Shown: positions 61,201-64,000 of the stretch, piece after piece | Layout of the letters: each line of letters begins with the position of its first letter | Numbering within the stretch: the first letter of the stretch is position 1 | NCBI RefSeq assembly: GCF_030867095.1 | Contig: NC_081826.1 | Coordinates: 40,712,001-40,776,000 of the forward strand | DNA: 64,000 bases | Reading direction: 5' to 3' | DNA from: Alligator mississippiensis | Taxonomy: Eukaryota > Chordata > Crocodylia > Alligatoridae | Translations under genes and position numbers: made by a program | The notes under the pieces: model-generated | What the model was told of the DNA's origin: nothing | Databases searched by the model: none | Seen by the model: the letters and a program-made list of their open reading frames with translations, nothing else

Positions 61201-62400
61201 AGGGAATCTAGTCTTTTTTGGAAGGTTTTTGTATATATTTAATAGAGTTTGATGGTGCCTATTCTTTGGAAGGCTCAGTACATATCTGGATTTTGGTAAA
61301 GATGGCTAATATGCCCTGCATTATGTATGGCGAGAAAGGAAGATCTGACGTCTTACGAATGAGCAGGTGGTATATTTTGTACTTTTTTAATGAAGAGAGA
61401 AGATACTTAGTAGGAACTTTCATGGTTCTTATAGTCATTTATAATAATATTTAAGTTCATTTGAAAATTCCAGCTGAAAGAAGTTAGGTATCCAGAGCTC
61501 ATTGGTTTATGCACCTAAGTCCCCTAAACTCATTTGAAAATTCCAGGTTTTGTTTTTGTATTGGCTAGATTTTTGCTTTTTATTCCATCTTCATGTAACT
61601 ATTCATGAGCATTCACAATTTATGCCCATTCCCAAATCAGTATTAATGAATTTTAAAAACACAAGAGGCAAGTAGAAATTGAAGATTCATCCCTCTTTTC
61701 AAAAGAAATACAATTTACGTAACAGGAGAAGAACAGTCTTTGGATTTTAGCCAGGTCAAATTAACAGTCTCAGCTCCTTAGCTGAAAGCATAATTTGATG
61801 TGGAATAAGTTATTAACTTTCGTTTTTTTAAAAAATTACTAGTAGCAGTCATTATAATGTGAGAGGCAAACACGTTGTCATAGAGCAGATGGTGGCCCAC
61901 GGATAAAGGAAAGAGAAAAATCAAAGGGTCAATTTTCATCCCAGCAAAAAGTTAATATTTAAGTTTTAAGGAGCATTTATATGGATTTCAATATATTCTG
62001 AGTTGTTTTAATTAAGGATAAATGTTGTGAAAAGGATAGTAAATGTAATGCTTCAGAGTTTAAATCAGTCTGAATGACTAGCGATCAGGATGAGATCTAA
62101 TGTGAAAGCAGATTACTCCACACTGCTTCTGTGGAGTTTTACATCTTCTTTGGCTACTATGAAAGACTGGACAGTAGCTAGACAGATCTCAGGAGTGAAC
62201 CAGTTTGACAATTTCTGTGTTCTTAGCACCTTCCCCTTCTTTAATTCTGAATAAAAAATTATTATCAAGTGACTTACGTGTGCAGGTTTTTAGGTCTTCA
62301 TTAATGATAAATCCCTCAGAACACTGACAGAGGTAGGAGTCGTCTGCGTTCAGGCACAGCTGTTCACAGCCATGGTCATTCTCAGCACAGTGGTCCACTC
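34183..62400 (-). CDS. MATN2: MATN2, matrilin-2, 3' portion with expanded EGF block
   Basis: Matrilin-2 is a secreted extracellular-matrix adaptor: vWA1, a run of EGF modules, vWA2, a variable linker and a C-terminal coiled coil that drives oligomerisation. This window holds the gene from an EGF5-like module to the stop codon. In gene order the exons are 17 EGF exons (62278-62400 down to 47944-48066), two vWA2 exons, a linker exon and two coiled-coil exons. Identification rests on near-verbatim matches remembered from human matrilin-2: [34 protein letters not shown], and the C-terminal CKCE...EVRKLTQR...RMEALE. The vWA2 metal site is intact (DGSKS, the Thr of GSMTG, the Asp of TDGRAQD). Human has ten EGF modules in total; 17 are seen here and the upstream ones lie beyond 64 kb. 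vWA1, signal peptide and promoter are outside the window. The neighbour RPL30 is convergent, as in human. Confidence 0.95.
34236..36351 (-). other. MATN2: U12-type AT-AC intron of MATN2
   Basis: The 5' splice site is ATATCCTTT (36351-36343, minus strand), identical to the U12 AT-AC consensus. The branch site CCTTAAC lies about 11 nt before the terminal AC. The intron is 2116 nt and splits a Leu codon (T|TG). Matrilin genes are known for an AT-AC intron inside the coiled-coil module. The intron otherwise holds no gene. Confidence 0.93.
36352..36447 (-). CDS. MATN2: MATN2 coiled-coil exon (first part)
   Basis: Acceptor GTTTTTCCAG. Encodes [14 protein letters not shown], then TFQNYA and TEVRKLTQR, including the Cys pair (CKC) that crosslinks matrilin chains just before the coiled coil. 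It ends at the U12 5' splice site. 96 nt. Confidence 0.94.
36770..36880 (-). CDS. MATN2: MATN2 linker exon between vWA2 and coiled coil
   Basis: Acceptor GTTTTTGCAG, donor CATCAG|GTAATT. Encodes [19 protein letters not shown], then HHKYLFEES, matching the human linker (INIQDLLSCSNFAV). Its entry phase fits direct joining to the vWA2 exon at 40964-41116. Extra alternatively spliced linker exons, known in mammals, were not found. Confidence 0.92.
36881..40963 (-). other. MATN2: MATN2 intron between vWA2 and linker
   Basis: About 4.1 kb. It contains a 26-nt poly-C run (38011-38036). The 162-codon minus-strand frame at 39384-39872 has no similarity to matrilin. No additional exon was recognised. 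Confidence 0.6.
38011..38036. repeat. Poly-C tract
   Basis: 26 consecutive C on the plus strand (poly-G in the MATN2 transcript) in a MATN2 intron. Length may be unreliable in sequencing. Confidence 0.9.
40964..41116 (-). CDS. MATN2: MATN2 vWA2 exon 2
   Basis: Acceptor TGCACCCAG, donor TGTGAAG|GTAACA, 153 nt. Encodes [20 protein letters not shown] through [12 protein letters not shown] to EKLKKRICE, the C-terminal third of the von Willebrand A fold. Leaves phase 1. Confidence 0.96.
41117..44287 (-). other. MATN2: MATN2 intron within vWA2
   Basis: About 3.2 kb. A poly-C run lies at 43635-43646 and a small CCACCAGAA palindrome at 41290-41308. No gene seen. Confidence 0.6.
44288..44701 (-). 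CDS. MATN2: MATN2 vWA2 exon 1
   Basis: Acceptor TTCATGCAG, donor AATG|GTAAGC, 414 nt. Begins [19 protein letters not shown] and holds the complete MIDAS set: DGSKS, Thr in GSMTGLAL, Asp in VFTDGRAQD. vWA2 mediates ligand binding in the matrix. The codon split at its 5' edge gives CRRCTEG with the preceding EGF exon, as in human matrilin-2. Confidence 0.97.
44702..47943 (-). other. MATN2: MATN2 intron with repeat-like GC-rich patches
   Basis: About 3.2 kb. 44880-45187 is GC-rich and ends TGTGTAGACATGCCC, a terminus of the GGGCATGTCTACA MITE family. 45829-46490 opens CAGGGGCTGGCAAAAT, a hAT-like terminus, and is GC-rich; its other end is unclear. The 224-codon minus frame at 45804-46478 falls in this repeat and is not called. 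Confidence 0.5.
47944..48066 (-). CDS. MATN2: MATN2 EGF exon (last before vWA2)
   Basis: 123 nt, phase 1 at both ends, one EGF module of about 41 residues with six Cys ([16 protein letters not shown], then YICKCYKGF, then KKC). This module is divergent (HSC instead of HGC). It is the one next to vWA2, and its final codon split gives the CRRCTEG junction. Confidence 0.93.
48211..48333 (-). pseudogene. MATN2: MATN2 EGF exon with in-frame TGA (dead or poison exon)
   Basis: Same 123-nt frame as its neighbours with six Cys, but the codon after the sixth Cys is TGA (48212-48214) where the others have AGA. The conserved Gly-Phe becomes Glu-Phe (NEEF). The donor is GTTAGT instead of GTAAGT/GTGAGT. 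Three changes at conserved positions suggest relaxed constraint. Because all exons are phase 1-1, skipping it keeps the frame. Inclusion would truncate the protein before vWA2 and could trigger nonsense-mediated decay. A sequencing or assembly error at one base cannot be excluded. Confidence 0.8.
48482..48604 (-). CDS. MATN2: MATN2 EGF exon
   Basis: 123 nt, phase 1-1. Reads [40 protein letters not shown]. Near-identical to the next exon upstream (48697-48819), including flanking intron sequence. Confidence 0.95.
48697..48819 (-). CDS. MATN2: MATN2 EGF exon
   Basis: 123 nt, phase 1-1. Reads [32 protein letters not shown]. Starts 215 bp from its neighbours on both sides; the introns are 92 nt. 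Confidence 0.95.
48912..49034 (-). CDS. MATN2: MATN2 EGF exon
   Basis: 123 nt, phase 1-1. Reads [32 protein letters not shown]. First member, from low coordinates, of the run with exact 220-bp spacing. Confidence 0.95.
49132..49254 (-). CDS. MATN2: MATN2 EGF exon (220-bp array)
   Basis: 123 nt, phase 1-1. Reads [40 protein letters not shown]. The peptide is identical to the next three exons upstream. Donor GTAAGT. Confidence 0.95.
49352..49474 (-). CDS. MATN2: MATN2 EGF exon (220-bp array)
   Basis: Same peptide as 49132-49254; only silent base changes. Donor GTGAGT. 97-nt introns on both sides. Confidence 0.95.
49572..49694 (-). CDS. MATN2: MATN2 EGF exon (220-bp array)
   Basis: Same peptide as 49132-49254; the two exons differ at one silent base (GGA/GGT). 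Phase 1-1, 123 nt. Confidence 0.95.
49792..49914 (-). CDS. MATN2: MATN2 EGF exon (220-bp array)
   Basis: Same peptide as 49132-49254 with silent changes only (for example TAT for TAC). Phase 1-1, 123 nt. Confidence 0.95.
50012..50134 (-). CDS. MATN2: MATN2 EGF exon (220-bp array)
   Basis: 123 nt, phase 1-1. Differs from the identical four by CHEGF for CREGF; the last full codon is AGG instead of AGA (silent). Donor GTGAGT. Confidence 0.95.
50232..50354 (-). CDS. MATN2: MATN2 EGF exon (array edge)
   Basis: 123 nt, phase 1-1. Reads [31 protein letters not shown]. It diverges from the array in its first half but shares the 3' half and intron, as expected at the edge of an unequal-crossover array. 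Confidence 0.94.
50588..50932. mobile_element. DNA-transposon relic with CTAGGGACAGA end
   Basis: Starts CTAGGGACAGAAGTTAC and runs homologous, inverted, to the right part of 10359-11115 (shared TGAAAATGGCTGAAACTG on this strand). The far end is lost where a CR1 tail follows. Confidence 0.65.
50933..50987 (+). mobile_element. CR1 3' tail fragment
   Basis: Reads ATGACCTTCTGAGGTCCCTT then TTCTACGATTCTATGG, the terminal 55 bp of a CR1. Nothing upstream of the tail remains. Confidence 0.8.
51291..51413 (-). CDS. MATN2: MATN2 EGF exon
   Basis: 123 nt, phase 1-1. Reads [39 protein letters not shown]. Acceptor TCCCTAG, donor GTAAGT. Separated from the array by a 936-nt intron holding two transposon relics. 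Confidence 0.94.
51574..51696 (-). CDS. MATN2: MATN2 EGF exon
   Basis: 123 nt, phase 1-1. Reads [32 protein letters not shown]. Six Cys and GT-AG borders intact. Confidence 0.94.
51796..51918 (-). CDS. MATN2: MATN2 EGF exon
   Basis: 123 nt, phase 1-1. Reads [33 protein letters not shown] 99-nt intron separates it from 51574-51696. Confidence 0.94.
52072..52194 (-). CDS. MATN2: MATN2 EGF exon
   Basis: 123 nt, phase 1-1. Reads [32 protein letters not shown]. The first residue is formed across the junction with the EGF6-like exon (C|GT). Confidence 0.94.
52195..53535 (-). other. MATN2: MATN2 intron with GC-rich repeat
   Basis: Includes an imperfect 27-bp inverted repeat (about 52516-52542 and 52605-52631, core CTAAGTTAACCCTT). 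A GC-rich block at 52640-53080 has internally repeated phrases such as GAGGCTG and GTGTCCCTG. A CAGGGGTTGTCAAC hAT-like terminus lies at 53104. Open frames in the GC-rich block are repeat artefacts. Confidence 0.5.
53536..53658 (-). CDS. MATN2: MATN2 EGF exon, EGF6-like
   Basis: 123 nt, phase 1-1. Reads [19 protein letters not shown], then YTCQCFEGY and RNDGKTC. This aligns with human EGF6 (RVDYCLLSDHGCEY as remembered). The first AG after the distant pyrimidine tract is used as acceptor. Confidence 0.94.
53870..54877 (+). mobile_element. CR1 LINE (outer copy, 5' part) in MATN2 intron
   Basis: Starts in the APE-type endonuclease ([23 protein letters not shown]) and runs toward the reverse transcriptase, with [17 protein letters not shown]. 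Several stops and frame changes show that it is dead. It is cut at LDI by an antisense CR1 and resumes at 56158. It lies antisense to MATN2. Confidence 0.9.
54878..56157 (-). mobile_element. CR1 LINE, antisense insertion inside CR1
   Basis: Minus frame 54966-56150 is open for 394 codons: [52 protein letters not shown], the intact FADDTKLW box, then the full C-terminal domain and the CR1 tail. It is 5'-truncated just before the fingers/palm and so lacks the endonuclease. It is the best-preserved CR1 frame in the window and among the youngest insertions. Confidence 0.95.
56158..57668 (+). mobile_element. CR1 LINE (outer copy, 3' part)
   Basis: Resumes [20 protein letters not shown], then [62 protein letters not shown] and the C-terminal domain. 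Ends GGTCCCTTCCAGCCCCTAAC, then AATCTATG. Frame changes occur near 56350 and 56990. It differs from the inner copy in wording, so it is a distinct and older subfamily. Confidence 0.92.
59815..60800. mobile_element. Nested MITEs in MATN2 intron
   Basis: The outer parts (59815-59950 and 60725-60800) carry TTACTGCACAGTAA-type motifs as at 25551-25926. Between them an element opens GTGTGTGAATGGGCCGAATT and closes with AATTGAATCAGGGACCGAAG, an inverted-repeat pair of GAATCGATT-like ends. Inside the inner element, GTAGAAAAAACATTTAAAGC occurs at about 60355 and 60537, a roughly 183-bp internal duplication. Confidence 0.6.
62278..62400 (-). CDS. MATN2: MATN2 EGF exon, EGF5-like
   Basis: 123 nt, phase 1-1. 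Reads [20 protein letters not shown], then [10 protein letters not shown] and NEDLKTC. This is a close match to human EGF5 ([13 protein letters not shown] and NEDLKTC as remembered), which anchors the module numbering. Acceptor CAATAG, donor GTAAGT. Confidence 0.96.
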
Positions 62401-63289
62401 CTATTGATTTATGTTAGTAATTGAAGAAAACAAATTGAAGGTTTAAACACCAAACTCAGGACAGTGAACTTAGTGCTGAAGTTTTGGTAAAATGATTATC
62501 AAGAAAAAAAATCAATGACACTGTATTTGCATCATATCCCATCTGAGAAATCTGAGTTAATTTGTTCCTCAATTATAAAGTGGCTTAAAATGTTATGTCT
62601 CACTTAACAAGGAGCTTTAATAACCCCCATTTTACAGATTACAAATGTGAGAGACAGAATGGTTTTTATCTGGCCCATAATCATACCAGGTATCTATACC
62701 AGGTGTCTATAACACAGCCGGGAAGAAAGAACTCAGAAAGCCTGCCCAGCCCTGCAAGGCCATTTTCTCTTCTCTTTCCTCAGAAGAAAGAATCTCTCCT
62801 TTGCTGACCATGTTTTTCTCAGAAAAAAAATATAAGCATGAATTGAAATTAAAAATTTCAAGTGGCTACATATAACAACTAGAGGTTTATGAATAAATTC
62901 TGTTAAAAATATTCTGCAGATAGGTACTGTTAGTTAAAGATTAAATGTGGGACAATTAAAAACTAGCAGTGTAGGTATATCCTCAACATAACCAGTTTGA
63001 TTTTTTATGAGTCCAAATTTGTGATAGAAATTTTTTTTTTTAATTAAAGGTATGGTAAAACCAAAAGCATGTGTAGGGACAGAAATGAACCTGGGTTTAA
63101 AGTCTGAACTAACTAACTAACTAACTAGGGGCAATCAAAAGGGGTAGCCAAGAGCTCATGCAGCAAGAATTTGTGAATGTACAATGTACAGGAGCTGATC
63201 AAAGTAAGTTGGGGTGGGGAGAAGTGTGGGCAGGATGGGGGGGGTAGGTTCACTGGGGGGTTATGTGTCTTGGGGTGGGAGGAGCTGAG
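62401..63289 (-). other. MATN2: MATN2 intron upstream of EGF5-like exon
   Basis: AT-rich, with no further EGF exon up to the window end. Earlier MATN2 exons lie beyond 64 kb. Confidence 0.6.
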
Positions 63290-63905
63290 GGGCTAAAAAT
63301 AGCCCCCAGAGGACCCACTAGCCCTCCTGATCCCAGCAAACCCTCCTGGACCCCAACAACCCTCCACGGACCCTGCTAGCCCCCCAATCCCTCCAGGCCA
63401 CCTGTGGAGCCTGCTTGCCCCCCAAACCTGACAAACCCTTCCAGTCCCCACCAACCCCCCATGGACTGTGCTGGTCTCCCCAATCTCTCCAAGCCCCCAT
63501 GCAGACCCTTTTGCTCCCCCAATTCCACCAAACCCTCCCAGTCCCACCAACCCTCCCGATTGACCTGCTTGAGTTCCCCCAATCCTCCCAATCCCTCCCC
63601 CTGCACAGACCCTGCCTGCCCCCACAATCTCCTATGTGGACCTGCTTGCCCCTCTGATCCCCACAATCCCTCCCCTGAACTCTGCTAGGCCCCCTGAAAG
63701 CCCCGATCCCCCCGCAGACCCCACCAGTCCTCCTGTTTCCCGCAATCCTTCCCGTGAACTCTGCTAGGCCCCCTGATCTCCCTGATCCTTCCCACAGACC
63801 CTGCCTGCCCCCCTAACCTTCCTGCAGATCCTGCTAACCCACCTGATGCCCCCATGGACCCCACTTGCCCCCCATAATCCCTCAAAGACTACACTGCCCC
63901 CCACC
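63290..63905. repeat. C-rich degenerate minisatellite
   Basis: Roughly 600 bp of diverged units built from phrases such as GACCCTGCTAGCCCCC and CCAATCCCTCC, with almost no G runs on the plus strand. It opens long Gly-rich or Pro-rich false frames on both strands. It lies within a MATN2 intron. Confidence 0.8.
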
Positions 63906-64000
63906 CATCCTGATTTACTTTAGATCAGGTGACCATAACCTTCCACTAACTCCCCCAAATGTCTGTACATTCCCCAAATCATTTACAGATGCAAGGTCAG

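Larger units (their letters stand above)
53659..62277 (-). other. MATN2: MATN2 8.6-kb intron with transposon nests
   Basis: Holds the antisense CR1 nest at 53870-57668 and the MITE nest at 59815-60800. 57670-59800 and 60800-62270 contain no recognised exon or RNA gene. Confidence 0.7.

Noticed and set aside
63293-63885. Gly-rich and Pro-rich frames
   Set aside because: Products of the C-rich minisatellite.

Overview
This is vertebrate nuclear DNA, most likely from a crocodilian (a turtle is the main alternative). The reasons are the many CR1 LINEs that end in the short ATCTATGA-type tail repeat, the many short hAT-like inverted-repeat elements, the two CpG islands, and the spliced genes with large introns. 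There is no prokaryotic gene structure. Three host genes are recognisable, in the order ERICH5 (minus), RPL30 (plus), MATN2 (minus). From memory of the human map this is the same block, inverted, as human 8q22.

Layout. 1-9.1 kb: ERICH5 intron or distal sequence with a Tx1-like LINE remnant, a possible LTR-like fragment and two CR1 tails. 9.18-9.93 kb: CpG island with ERICH5 exon 1 (N-terminus MGCSSS). 10-27 kb: intergenic, with DNA-transposon relics and a CR1 inserted into another CR1 in the same orientation (19.4-23.86 kb). 27.5-28.65 kb: CpG island promoter of RPL30, followed by its five exons to 32.28 kb, which encode the complete 115-residue ribosomal protein eL30. 33.9-64 kb: the 3' part of MATN2 (matrilin-2) on the minus strand, tail to tail with RPL30. 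Read in MATN2 order it comprises 17 EGF-type exons (62.4 down to 47.9 kb), two exons of the second von Willebrand A domain, a linker exon, and two coiled-coil exons separated by a U12-type AT-AC intron. Its 8.6-kb intron between the first two EGF exons seen here holds a second CR1-in-CR1 nest, this time antisense.

The main discovery is the matrilin-2 EGF block. Human matrilin-2 has ten EGF modules, and only about four of them lie between its EGF6 and vWA2. Here fifteen EGF exons occupy that place. Every one is exactly 123 nt with phase 1 at both ends. Seven of them (48912-50354) start exactly 220 bp apart, separated by 97-nt introns, and four neighbours encode an identical 41-residue module. 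One further exon (48211-48333) carries an in-frame TGA and looks like a dead or poison exon. This reads as a recent, probably lineage-specific tandem expansion of the extended arm of an extracellular-matrix adaptor protein, open to tuning by exon skipping. Everything was read by eye; no searches or alignments were run.
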